Below, piece after piece: positions 1 through 10,805 of a DNA stretch of 64,000 bases (positions are counted from its first letter, which is position 1; each line of letters begins with the position of its first letter). The stretch covers positions 11,334,001 through 11,398,000 of the forward strand of contig OY727099.1 in the NCBI GenBank assembly GCA_963402885.1, read 5' to 3'. Source of the stretch: Antedon bifida (lineage: Eukaryota > Echinodermata > Crinoidea > Comatulida > Antedonidae). The position numbers and the translations under genes were made by a program. Below the pieces are notes generated by a model. The model made no database searches. It saw nothing but the letters and a program-made list of their open reading frames with translations, and had not been told where the DNA came from.

Positions 1-218
1 TAGTGGCTTTTTTAGGCTACCTGAGCTAGGCCTCGAGTCCTCCTGCTCTGACCCATCTCATCTGAACCAACATTTTTATTATCAAAATCAGTTTATAAAA
101 TATCCAACTAACTACACTAATAATATATACATCAGATACTACACATTTATAAGTTTTTTGTTATATTATCAACTATTTAATTCGGCTCTGAAATGCAATC
201 TTTTGAGCTTACAAAAAA

Positions 219-354
219 TTAAAATGCTGTCTCTGCGGTGCCTGGCGTGGAAAAGATCTGGGCCCAAAAAGAAATGATTCGCTTCAGCAAGCTGGCGTCC
301 TTTTTGTGGTGGTTTCTGGTTGGTCGATTGCCACAGGTATCAATCACGTGTGTG
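219..354 (-). CDS. possible terminal exon of an unidentified minus-strand gene
   Basis: Read on the minus strand, an acceptor-like TATATCAG precedes an open frame of 45 codons that ends at TAA (221-219). The peptide is basic with one tryptophan-containing hydrophobic stretch (KRIISFWAQIF). Base composition is clearly richer in G+C than the surroundings. A minus-strand AATAAA (TTTATT on plus, about 74-79) lies at a suitable distance downstream. I do not recognise the protein. A second minus-strand open segment, 676-482, starts with ATG and is also G+C-richer in its first 130 bases, but I see no good splice donor joining the two. It could equally be old non-coding sequence. Confidence 0.25.
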
Positions 355-359
355 CTGAT

Positions 360-1500
360 ATAAGTACACGTTTAAAATTTAATTTAAAAATCGTTCAAAG
401 AACAAATATACAAATTTCAGTTTAAACAATAATGTGTCTTTAAAAACTTAAGAAATTAAATTTTATAATAATAATAATTGATTAGTAGTAGTCTTTAATC
501 AAGAAGACGTGTAAAAATGAAAGAAATACTTTTATTTGTGAATGCTTCTTGAAGCCAACTTGATGGTTTAAATCAATCAGTAGGCTGGACGTCGATGATA
601 TGCGCATCAAAGGAGACGCGCGACGCTTTTTTTCCACACCGTGCACCGTGTAGTAACAACTCGACTCATTTTGCATTTCGAGCCTCGACGATACATGCTC
701 TGTTTTTGATTTGAGAAAGTCGGAAAACGGTAGGGAAACATAATTTCTATGAAACGTAATATAAGGTATAATTAGTAACTATTTAACATAGAGAAATAAA
801 TTTTGATAAATAATAAGCATATAGTATATATACATTATTGTTGTTTAATTTGATTGCTTTACTCCCTCTTTTCTTTCCCTTCAGTTTGTTAGCTATGCCT
901 AGCCTATATAGCTGGGCCTCCTACTACTACTACTAGGCTAGGCCTACACCAACGGTTCAAGAACAAGATGGATGGATGGGGACCGCATTTTTTTGCGGTT
1001 ATCCCAAGCCATTTAATCCTCGTGTTGTATTTTTTTGCGTCTTATCTGTGTTGGTCCATGGTTTGTCTACCCCTACTGTGTTGCTCTTGTACTTGGTTTC
1101 AGATTAATCTTACTTTAGGCCCAGGATTCTTTGTTGAAATTTTTTGATTCAAATAAAAAAACTAGTTTTTTCTAATCTTAGCTTTACAACTGACTGCTGC
1201 TAGCTATATGACAACTTGGTCATACATGTCTTCGTCCGGTACAGTTTTATGATAGAAAATGATACTCACTGAGTACTTGAACTTATAATTAAATATATAT
1301 TTCTATTTCCAGAAGCTAGTTAAAATATTGTTAAACTTTTCAAACTCGTCGATCATCGGCTTCAACGCCACAAAACATCACTTCTCACAGAGGGTGGTCT
1401 TCAGTTTCGGAATAAACCTAATCTGTATTTGTGACAATTAACTAATTTCGATTTAAAAATTATATATAAAACGTAAAATTAAATATTAAAATAAGGCCGC
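360..1500. other. intergenic, AT-rich
   Basis: Nothing convincing is seen apart from the weak minus-strand open segment at 482-676. It has a few CTA/TACTAC microsatellite steps and TAGGCCTA-type words near 930-950. The 560-720 stretch is richer in G+C, with CGCG words, and could be a promoter or small exon of the unknown minus-strand gene. Confidence 0.4.
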
Positions 1501-1800
1501 TGGAAATACATTACATGGTTCTCGTCAGCGCCCGCTCGCGATTTTAGGCCCCGCACCCAAAAAGTTCATCTTTGTGTATTTGTTAAGAAAAAACAGGGGT
1601 AAATATGGGAAAAGTACAAATTTTGTTATATTTTCATGAAAATCCGACTCGCCTCCCGTCGATTGTGAACGCTCAAACCATTGTGTATGTGATCGCACGA
1701 TTTCGCAACATAAAGTGTGTATATTAATCGTCGCGGACCGCCATCAATCCATATTTTGAGCCTCATTGTGAAACCAAGTATTCTAGTCCGGACGGTGAGC
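1500..1800 (+). promoter_or_regulatory. probable promoter and 5' UTR exon of the SRSF7-like gene
   Basis: The coding start at 3319 lies only 12 bases after a strong acceptor (TTTTCAG ending 3306), so the gene must have a non-coding first exon upstream. The 1500-1870 stretch is the only G+C- and CpG-richer block before it, and it contains a good donor, GGACG|GTGAGC, after 1794. I therefore place the transcription start somewhere about 1550-1780. The exact start cannot be read from sequence. Confidence 0.4.
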
Positions 1801-3306
1801 GTGTGTTAGTCATATCCATACCTTGCATCAGAACGAGGTCTACCGCGGTTTTTTTGGTCTGCTGCTCTCCCTCTCATACATTTCGCGATCGATCATCGTG
1901 CCTAGCTACCTCTCTGCCTATGCCATTATTGCATTCAAGGTTTATTTCACTTAATTAAAATACTGTGATGAAAGATGAACGTTGACAAAAATCCCTCACC
2001 AATTTTTTGATAAGTGCTGACCCAAAAATGGTTGCAAGTAACGATGACTGATCAAACACAACGACTCTCAGTCAGTCTCCATACTAACCGTCAAAGTTTT
2101 TTTTTATTAAAAAATAGTATTTGTTCAATAGAGCTAAACAATTTGATGAAGGAGGTGGATGTGACGCCAGGCATGGAGTTTATTACTCCATGGTAAAACT
2201 AACAATTAATTTTCCTTGGTCTAATTTTGATGCACTATTTACTTTTATTAAGGTTAGACCAAACACTATCAGTATTGTGGGCAAATTTGACCCTAATAAT
2301 CTCATGGCATGAAGTGGTGGGTGTACAGGTGTATTTAAAAGATACAAAAACAAACCATGTCCTGTATATTGACGTACAACAATTGTAATAGCAACAGGCT
2401 CTATTCATATGTAGTGGTCAGGTTAATTAAAATCTTTTTCATTTTATCAAATCTTAATCTTCTTATGAACGAATCTGGAAGTTCTTTGAGTAAACAAAAG
2501 ACAAATTGAACAAAGAAAGGTGTAATAATAATAGGCTCTGGATAAGGTAGCCTTGTACTGTACTTTAACCTAAAATCCCGTATTATTACCCTTTTTTTTG
2601 TTATCATAAAGTTGTTCTGGTGCCAAGTTTAGTAACAATCATTATACTGTTCCAGTTATGGAAATGTTTCCTTATTTCTTTAGTAGTTACTGTACCTTTT
2701 ATAGAGTAATGAAAGGATATTTCCAGTATTACACGCTTACTTATTTAACGCCGTTCCGCCGAATAGTCTTTCTTTTCCACCTTGGCCTCTCTGTTTACTT
2801 CTGCTGTGAAGTTTCTTCGAAGTTTTCTGTCAGATGTTATGTTCTTTATTTTCTGTAGGTCCGTTGCAGTTTTGAATTTTGTCGTTAGTGTGGTAGTTGG
2901 ATCTGATATTAATATAAGTGCTTTCAAGTTCAATGTTATTGGTAAAGTGCACACTGGTCTCCCTCTGGATTTGGTCATGTTAATGTTACTGACATGGCCG
3001 TAGCCATCATGAGGCAAATTTTCACTACCCACCCCAATTCCCCAGCAGAGATTGTCATTGAATAATTATATTTAAAGTATCTTTACCTCTTCTGTTTTTA
3101 ACCTCTCGTCTATGGCCTTGACTGAAATATATTTGTAGTGTGTTTGTTTATACTGTATTATTACAAGCTTACCAACTGTATTATTATTATCAGATTGTTA
3201 GTACTTGAATTTGCCCACCCCACAATTTCCAAATTGGGAAAGGCATCAAGGAAATGAAATATTATTCTACAATTTGAGGTAAAAAGTAAATGATTTATCT
3301 TTTCAG
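1795..3306 (+). other. 5' UTR intron of the SRSF7-like gene
   Basis: Inferred intron between the GTGAGC donor at 1795 and the TTTTCAG acceptor ending at 3306. It is AT-rich. Short open frames in it show no recognisable protein features. The acceptor is strong; the donor is the best of several and less certain. Confidence 0.4.
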
Positions 3307-3318
3307 AAATTGAAAACA

Positions 3319-6300
3319 ATGTCGTCGGATACTAGAGGACATTTCAGAGATCATGGCCCGTTGGGATGCAAGGTGTATGTAGGAGATGTGGGACCCGGTG
3401 CAGCCAGGCATGACCTGGAGGACGTATTTGGCTATTACGGACCTTTGAAGAATGTTTGGGTCGCTCGAAACCCACCTGGTTTTGCTTTTATTGAATTTGA
3501 AGATCCTCGTGATGCGGAGGATGCCGTGCGTGGTATGGATGGCAGGTAATTCATTTTTTACAAACTAAATTGTTTTGTCAACAAAAGGTTCCGATTTCTT
3601 TTTACATCTAAGTCCACAGCGCTCTGATCTTCATGAAATGTTGTATTATATATTTCTGAACATTGGGACAGCCAAAAGTTGTCTTAGAAAGTTGATGCTA
3701 AACACAATCTGACAGAATCATCGATAGTTACAGTACTTGCGCACCACTTGTTGTACAGTTTAAATACCCAGCACATGTTTTTTTTATAGAAATATTTGTG
3801 GACGAAGAGTGAGAGTTGAAATGTCAACCGGCGAAACAAGGCGCTCAAGAAGAAGTGGGCCACCTCGACGCTCCGCACATGGCGAACGGTGTTACGAATG
3901 TGGCAAAATTGGTCACTTCGCAAGGGATTGTCGCCCTCGTCAGCATCAGAGACGTCGTTCAAGGTCAAGGTCTTTTTCTTATTAATAAGAAACAATAAAT
4001 TGAAATTCTTTTAAAATATATTTATTCAAGATTTTGTAAAACTAACATTCCATGCAGTATCCGTAAATTGTTAAGTTTTTGCAATTTACTGTTTTATGCA
4101 GTTTGTCTAAATGATAACAACAGTAATCTACTCTATGAAAGCCAAATACCCTTGGACTAAGATAGCCCTTGGACTAAGATAGCCCCCCGGTACATATGAT
4201 TCCCTAAACAAAGTTACTGTTGGACTTGCTGCTGACTCTGGTTTCGGGGTTTGAGTATTATATTCGGACTGATTCTGTTGTAATAAATTTTAACAAAAGT
4301 TGTAAATATTTTGATAATATTTAATATATTTATAAGTAGGGAAATTAGTGATTAATAACTTATTTAATCAAGAATAATTTATTTGTTTTATAAATAAATG
4401 ATACATTTTTTAATGAGGATGATATATTAATTTTTTTTTTCCATCAATGTACATTAAAAAATGTAAAAACAGAATACATAATATACAACTAAGATCAGTA
4501 TCAAAATGAACTGCTTGTGACCTCGTTTTTCAGGTGTAATACGATCAGCTCGGCTCACACACCCTTCCCATCTAGCCTCTTTCACCAGAATGCGATTATG
4601 AACAGTTCATCTAGCCATTCTCTAGCCTCTTTCACCAGAATGCGATATGAACGGGTTATCTAGCCATTCTCTAGCCTCTTTCACCAGAATGTCATATTCT
4701 TAGCCTCTTCACATACTTGTGTGCGAGCTTGAAACTCCCACCCATGCCGCTCAATCGTGAAAGAGTACGGTCTTAAGATTACATCATTATTCCTTCGAGT
4801 ACAACAGTATAAAACAACTAGATCGCCGTCTTAATTCATCGCTGCACATGTTGGCGCCCACCTAGATTTATCTCAGCTTATTAAATTGCGATGCATCGCG
4901 CGTCTGTTGCCGTCTGAGTTTCAGCCAGCTTCATATAATAATTCATCCCTCCCAGTCTACCAGACAACACGTCACATAGTCACATCACCTTATGCTTTTG
5001 TTTACAGCTAAGAGTAGGTATGGTAAAATGTTGAAAAAAGGCATTGTCTGGCCATTTTATGAACAACATTCTACATAATAATGTCATTTAAATGTCAAAG
5101 TTTTCGCATTTTAAGAAATTCATAAAAAGTAATAAATGTATACAGTTGGTGGTGGGACAAGTACTAGAGTTTTGTTTCCATTTTATAATATTTGGACAAA
5201 ATACAGTGAATCATACAGTCAATATGCTACAATGTATTCCTAATTATTGGTATTAAACAAGAGGCCCATTTAAATGAGGTTGTATATAAGTTGAAATATA
5301 AGTGTATAGTAGTTATCGCATTATTCCCACAATTTGGCTTCAGGATAATAAACATTAATTTTTCTTATGATGTAGGTCTTTCTCTCCGAGACGATCATAC
5401 TCCCCCAAACGTGGTTACAGTCGAAGTAGGAGTCGCAGTAGAAGCCGGTCACGATCACACGAAAATCGTCGTAAAAGGTAAAAAACAGTAATAAACACTA
5501 TAGGCTTGTTTACTTCAAAGCACTTCTGATATATTTTAGGTTGTTTTTGTGAAAGATGTTATTGTTAATTTCCTGGTGGTATTTATGTTTTGTATAAAGA
5601 TGTACAATGCTCTCTTAAATAAAGGAAATGAATGAATGAAACTGATATATAAATATATTTTTAAAATTAGGTCAAGGATTCTTGGTAAACCAAAACCATT
5701 TTGCTTTTTGGTTAACCAGTCTTTTGTTATGTATTTGTTCTTTTCTAACAAAGTAAACGAAATGAAAATCAATTGACTAACACATTATCATTTGTTATCA
5801 TGTCAGCCTTACATGAATGTTAACAAAAGCCATTGATAGTTTAAGAGCCCATTTCTTGTATTGTACTAATCACCACATTCATGAGCCTCCTACATATTCA
5901 GTAACTCAACACAAAGCACAAAGAGCAATAAGATTGACATGTATTTTAATATAATTCCTAAAATCATTCATTCGACAATCTGAAAATATTATTTCCTTTA
6001 AACGTAAACTTGAAGAATTTATTTCCAGTTAGTATTGTTTGTACTGTGTATATACTTTTTTTATCTGTCAACGATTTTAACTTCTATATGAATTTTATAT
6101 AATCATCGTAAATTTATAGGCCTATATTATGTCATTTGAATATTTAATATTTTATGTGTTGTACTGTATGTATGTTTTATCGAGGCCCTAAATGATGAAC
6201 AGGATAGGCTACTCTCAGTAAAGATGGTAATAAATAAATAAACAACTTAACATGATATAAAACTTTCTTTTACAGCCGATCCAGTTCGTACTCGCGAGGC

Positions 6301-6345
6301 CGTGATAACTACCAACAAAGGAATGGGTCTACAGATCGTACCTAA
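3319..6345 (+). CDS. SRSF7: SR-family splicing factor with RRM, CCHC zinc knuckle and RS tail (SRSF7/9G8-like)
   Basis: Four coding exons: 3319-3545, 3790-3963, 5376-5477 and 6276-6345. They join in frame (573 nt, 190 aa); ATG at 3319, TAA at 6343-6345. Residues about 11-82 form one RRM, with RNP2-like KVYVGDV and RNP1-like [13 protein letters not shown] knuckle follows ([14 protein letters not shown], residues about 105-118), then an RS tail of repeated RS dipeptides. RRM plus a single knuckle is the architecture of vertebrate SRSF7 (238 aa) and insect Rbp1/xl6-type proteins; SRSF3 lacks the knuckle. Family role: nuclear exonic-enhancer binding, alternative splicing, and mRNA export through the NXF1 adaptor function. 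The donor after exon 2 is ambiguous: GTCAAG after 3963 or GTCTTT after 3969. Both keep the same frame and differ by two residues. Intron 2 (1.4 kb) has features that suggest alternative processing. The mRNA 3' end is probably set by overlapping AATAAA copies at 6703-6712. Confidence 0.9.
3983..3999 (+). terminator. in-frame stop and AATAAA just inside SRSF7 intron 2
   Basis: If the exon 2 donor is not used, the frame continues RSRSFSY and stops at TAA 3983-3985. AATAAA follows at 3994-3999, then a T-rich stretch. This would give a 140-aa protein with RRM and knuckle but only a stub of the RS tail. Confidence 0.45.
4571..4720 (+). repeat. three-copy, about 50-bp tandem repeat in SRSF7 intron 2
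   Basis: Units beginning TCTAGCCTCTTTCACC start at about 4571, 4621 and 4670, with a fourth degenerate start near 4699. Each contains a pyrimidine-rich core and AGAATGCGAT. The block sits in the most G+C-rich part of the intron (4520-4990), just after an acceptor-like TTTTTCAG near 4530. Confidence 0.7.
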
Positions 6346-6702
6346 GCGTTGCTGTACCCATTGAACTCAAACGTGGACAATAGTTGGAATGTTATCAATC
6401 GTTCTCAGCATTCGGGAATAAATATTAATCCTGAAAATTTTAATGAATCGTATACATAGATCAGAAATCTTTTCACTATTTTAGTATTTTGTCTTCAATT
6501 TCGCCGATTGATCTCGTTATTGTTTCTAGTTGCAGTCAAAAACCACATCCAATTTTTGTACATGTTTTTTTTTAATGTATGTCTGTGCTTTTTATTTAAA
6601 CTTGGTTAAATTGGTTTTCGGATGTTATACTAGGCCTAATGCCGTTTGTGCTTATTGTCTGATAAACTTTGTGTATATTACTTCATTTCCAGTTTTAATA
6701 AT

Positions 6703-6712
6703 AATAAATAAA
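6703..6712 (+). terminator. polyadenylation signals of the SRSF7-like gene
   Basis: Two overlapping AATAAA hexamers about 360 bases after the stop codon. The sequence downstream (6730-6760) is T-rich, as expected of a cleavage region. Confidence 0.6.
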
Positions 6713-6767
6713 ACATCCTTTCGAAATATCGTGTGTGCTTTTTTTTGTGCTATTTTTAAAGTTAAAG

Positions 6768-7092
6768 ATGTATTGTCCCCAAAAACATGAAAAATGAAGA
6801 TTATTTAAATCAGACTTTGAAGAGATTATTTTGTGGTTTTAATAAAGTTAATCACTTCCGTAAAAAAAAAAACGGGGAAAAAATAATGATTTCACTTATA
6901 AAAGGACAAAATAAATGGCTAAATTCAACCAAAAACCTATTGGCTGGCAGCCAATTTCACTATAGTTTGCTTTAAAAGTTTTTTCAGGTAAATACATTTT
7001 TTTTTCATTCATTTTTTTGGTCAAAGGCGATAAATATTATGACATTAAAATGGCATGTTCAACAACAAAATGTTTTTCAGGGGACAATACAT
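6768..7092. mobile_element. MITE with ATGTATTGTCCCC terminal inverted repeats
   Basis: ATGTATTGTCCCC at 6768-6780 is matched by its exact reverse complement at 7080-7092. The inverted match continues imperfectly inward (AAAACAT). The 325-bp interior has no long open frame, so the element is non-autonomous. It lies 60 bases after the SRSF7 polyadenylation signals. I cannot assign a superfamily. Confidence 0.65.
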
Positions 7093-8380
7093 ATTTAAAT
7101 GATACAGGGAAATTGAAGAATGTATGTATATAGCATCTACAAATAATAACTATTAATTTGGAAGACCTATGCTCTATTACGTTTGCAGCTCCATGTGGCT
7201 GTTGCGATTTTTATTTAATACTAAACAGACACATTTCTACATACAGTACTGTAATTTATATGAATACGATATTAAATACAGAAATTATTATTTATTTAAT
7301 ACGATACATTTACAAAATTTTATTATTTACCAGGTTCAGTGCTAATGGTAATTTATTATTACCTAAGACTGAATCTGGTTGAAGAAGATAACAAAGATGG
7401 CGGTGGATAATTTGGGGTGTGGGTGGAATGGGTGTTGTTTTATTCTTAGTTCTATTGTTTTTGTATCGCTGGTTTGTTTTAAATTGTTTTGTAATTGTAT
7501 TGTGTACTGGGCCTCTGGGAGAGGCTTACCCAGTATAAAGATATATGTCTGCAAGGAAAGTACAAAAGCAACAACAATTTATTGTCTCGGACTAAACTTG
7601 AAATTAAAGAAATCCGTTATTTTTATGATTAATAATTGTATTGCGAACCTAAATTATTTAAAAATTGATTATAAAGTCATTGCACTCTGATTTAATACAG
7701 TTATAAATAATTCAGTTATCGTATCGATCAGGAAGTTTTCTTCTATCAATGGAGTAAACAGTAAGCTATTTAAAAAACGTACTTTTTAAAATATTGAACT
7801 TTTGTGTGACCTTTTGAAAAACTGCTGGGAATTTGTTATATGTGAATGTACTATAACAATTTGCTATACACGCAATTCACGACACGTGTCGATGATTTAT
7901 GTATTCAATAACTTCCATACATTTGGCGCCAAAAGTACACATTCCGGGATTAAACCTGGTATAGGCCTTGGATGTGAATAATAGACGACGTTCTGCAAAC
8001 AGTATACCGTGAAGTTGACGCCCAATTTATACAAAAGGTTTTGAATTTGGTACGCAAGCCAACAAAACGTCATGGTACGATTACTTTTCGATTCTTTTCT
8101 TCTTTTTAATAAGTGGGTTTATAATAAAAATGTGAGATGAATACCTGTTATCCTTTTCAAGTCATATTAAAATACCGGACCGGATGGGGGAAGTTTCAAA
8201 CGAATTTTCAATTCGAATTCAAGTAGGTAAAATCGCTTTAAATATCTACTAGTGATGCACTACAGTAGCAAACAACAATTAGTTATTTTACTACTATCAG
8301 TACATTTTTATCTTTCTATAGGCCTATACAAAAAAGTTGTCCTTGAACAAATTTGAAATTTTGATAACAAGTCATAGGAC
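7093..8380. other. intergenic, AT-rich
   Basis: No gene is recognised. Short open frames here have no family features. One perfect palindrome, CGACACGTGTCG (an E-box core), lies near 7880. Around 8070 an ATG in a slightly more complex context opens only a short frame and is not called. Confidence 0.4.
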
Positions 8381-8382
8381 GG

Positions 8383-8909
8383 TTAAGCCTGGTTTTCACT
8401 CGGGCGCAACGCAAGGGATTTGACCAATTACAAGCGATGGATTATTATTCGTCGCTCGTCATTGGTCAACTCGCTTGCGCTGCGAACGTCTACGATACAC
8501 GCACCAGCACGTCACGCAACGAAATGAGGGAAAGGACCAATCACAAGGGTGCGAACTGTCGCTGGTCATTGGTCAACTCGCTTGCGTTGTGTCTACGTCA
8601 TTGCGACGATTTGTCCTTGGTTCTTCCCACCTTAGGATATCAGGCAAGGACGTCGTAGAGATACGCAACGGTGATTTGACCATATTACAATTGATGGAAT
8701 ATTAATTTGAACTGTCGCTTTTCATTAATGCTTGGTTCCCACTATTACGGCGCAACGTAAGCGCAACGCAAGCTTCGGTTTTCATTGGTCAACTCGCCTG
8801 CGTTGCGACTAGAGTACGTCCATGCCTTGCATCTCTTAATGCTTGGTTCCCACTAGGACACAACGCAAGAACGTAAGCGCAACGCAAGTGATTTGACCAA
8901 TCACAATAA
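8383..8909. mobile_element. cluster of inverted-repeat elements with CGCAACGCAAG / CTTGCGTTGCG arms
   Basis: Begins TTAAGCCTGGTTTTCACT and repeats the head motif TTGGTTCCCACT near 8733 and 8852. Each copy has an arm reading CGCAACGCAAG...TTTGACCAAT and an opposing arm ATTGGTCAACTCGCTTGCG, making a foldback of about 100 bp. A related copy at 25602-25716 ends in the reverse complement of the head followed by TTAA, so the terminal inverted repeat is real. TTAA at the edges suggests a TTAA target site, as for piggyBac-type elements; that assignment is tentative. Confidence 0.6.
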
Positions 8910-8910
8910 G

Positions 8911-10302
8911 CTTTTTTTTTTTTTTTCATTTATTCATTTAGCATCCATTCAACAATACATTTAAAATACATAACAAAGAAAAAAACAAACAATTGGAATA
9001 TTAAAATTGATTAAAACCAAAGTGAATGGATGCAAGGACGACCCATAAAATCGACATGTCAATTTATTTCCAATGGAGTCCATTGCAAGAGAAATGTGAA
9101 AGTGAACAAGGATCATAAGAAAAGCATATGGAAATTTGAAAGACATAATAAAAAATCACATAAAAAATGTTAAAAAGGTAATATAAAAAATGTACAATAA
9201 AAAAAAATATATATATATATATAAAAAGTTAAGAGCAACAATATCATAAAATCGGGAAATATAAAATCAGATAGGAATATCAACGATGAGATACTTTCTT
9301 AATTTAATTTTAATAATAGATTGATTATTGATGGATTTTAGATCATTGGGAAGAGCATTCCAGTCCTTGATTCCCATATTGTAGAAAGCTTTAGATTCGA
9401 TACCCCTAGCTTTGTGAACAATAAAGACGGTATACACTGTTCCGGGTGAGGTGACCATGAAAATTACAGACTCTAGAAAATTGAGAATACATGTAAGAGG
9501 CATGTCGGTTATGAAAAATTTTAAAAACATGACATAACCTAAGATATTTAACTCTAGTCTCAACATTAAGGTAACCGAGGCTAGAAAGCTCTTCTCGTCT
9601 AATATGAAACATATAATTAGCAACCAGAATAAAGCGTGCCATCTTATTCTGATTAACTTGCAATTTACGTTTAAGACATTTATTTAGACTGGAATACCAA
9701 GAACAGGCACCATAGTCAAATAAGCACTGAATTAGAGCGGAACATAACTGTTTTCGGGAAGACAGAGATTAACATTGTTTATTCCTATAAAGGAAACGAA
9801 ACCTACCGTTAATTTTAGAAATAATATTATTAGCAACACTGGAAAAACTGAGCGATTGATCAAGTTCGATGCCAAGGTAGTTAACCGTTAATCTAGCTTT
9901 GATTGTGTGCCCATTAAACGTAACACAGAGCTCACTTACAATACGTTGTTTTTTCTTGGAGCAAAACACAATAAGTTCAGTTTTACCAGCGTGCAAAGAA
10001 AGCCTATTATCAATTAACCATTTGCTACACATTTCAATAACTTTACCAAGTTTGATAGAAATAACATCTGGGTCAGTGTGAGCAAAGATTATAGCACTAT
10101 CATCTGCGTAGAGAAGAAGAGTACAATCTTGATCAATACATATAGACATATTATTTATGTAAATTAAAAATAAAATAGGACCTAAAATGCTGCCCTGCGG
10201 GACACCGCAAGAGATCTGCCTGGCTTCAGAAAGTTCGTGTTCAATACTAACTAACTGGCTCCTAGTGGAAAGATATGATCGAAACCATTCACTACAGCTT
10301 CG
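8911..10302 (-). mobile_element. 5'-truncated, decayed non-LTR retrotransposon (LINE) with reverse transcriptase remnant
   Basis: On the minus strand, a reverse transcriptase segment is open from about 10300 to 9769. It contains GVPQGSILGPILFLIYINNM and the catalytic YADD (codons 10110-10099), followed by SKWLIDNRLSLHAGKTELIVF. After a stop at 9769 the reading continues in shifted frames: FDYGACSWY, then LQVNQNKMARFIL, then GIKDWNALPNDLK near the end. This is the usual 3' part of CR1/Jockey-type LINE ORF2. The plus-strand T-run at 8912-8926 is the poly(A) tail of the insertion. The endonuclease half and palm-domain start are missing. Stops and frameshifts make it inactive. It sits inside a CAACGCAAG-type inverted-repeat element whose other arm resumes near 10305. 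Confidence 0.8.
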
Positions 10303-10690
10303 TTTGATTAGTCAACTCGCCTTGTATAAACCACGCTTAATTTCAGTTGCGGCTACGTAGTACCTGTGCAACTGGTGGTAGCTGCAAGTTATCCAGAAAA
10401 ATGAATAATACTGATCATAGGTTACAGCAGTATCCAAACATTAGATATAGTACTGTATTCCAGAAAATTCTGGAAATTGCCAGGATTTTTCCCATAATTA
10501 TAGGCCTATGTGTAGTAATAATAATGAAATGATTAGAATAGAAAGTAAACATAACTTAAAATAAAATAATGATAAAAAGGATAGTTCGATTAAAAACCTA
10601 TTACTGTACTGGGTGGTATTATTATATGGAACAAAATAAATATATTTTAAATTGTTGTCAGTCGTCGGGGGATTTGGCAAAACAACATTT
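10303..10690. other. resumption of the interrupted inverted-repeat element, then intergenic
   Basis: GATTAGTCAACTCGCC at about 10307-10322 is the opposing arm of the element broken by the LINE. The rest is AT-rich and has no recognised feature. Confidence 0.4.
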
Positions 10691-10805
10691 TTGTAGGCCT
10701 ATTTGGCGTTCCATACAGTTTTGAAAAGTTACGTGTGACACACAACATCAACAACCCCTCACGTGCCGATGTGAAGTCAAGCCTAGTAGCTAGGCCTAGG
10801 CGATT
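10690..10805 (+). promoter_or_regulatory. probable promoter / 5' UTR of NUS1
   Basis: A short, more complex stretch immediately precedes the NUS1 start codon and contains TCACGTGCCGATG and two TAGGCCTA-type words. No TATA box is obvious. The transcription start is not determined. Confidence 0.35.

Noticed and set aside
7379..7690. 103-codon plus-strand frame in the SRSF7-NUS1 intergenic region
   Set aside because: Biased, low-complexity composition, no family features, and no splice or promoter context.
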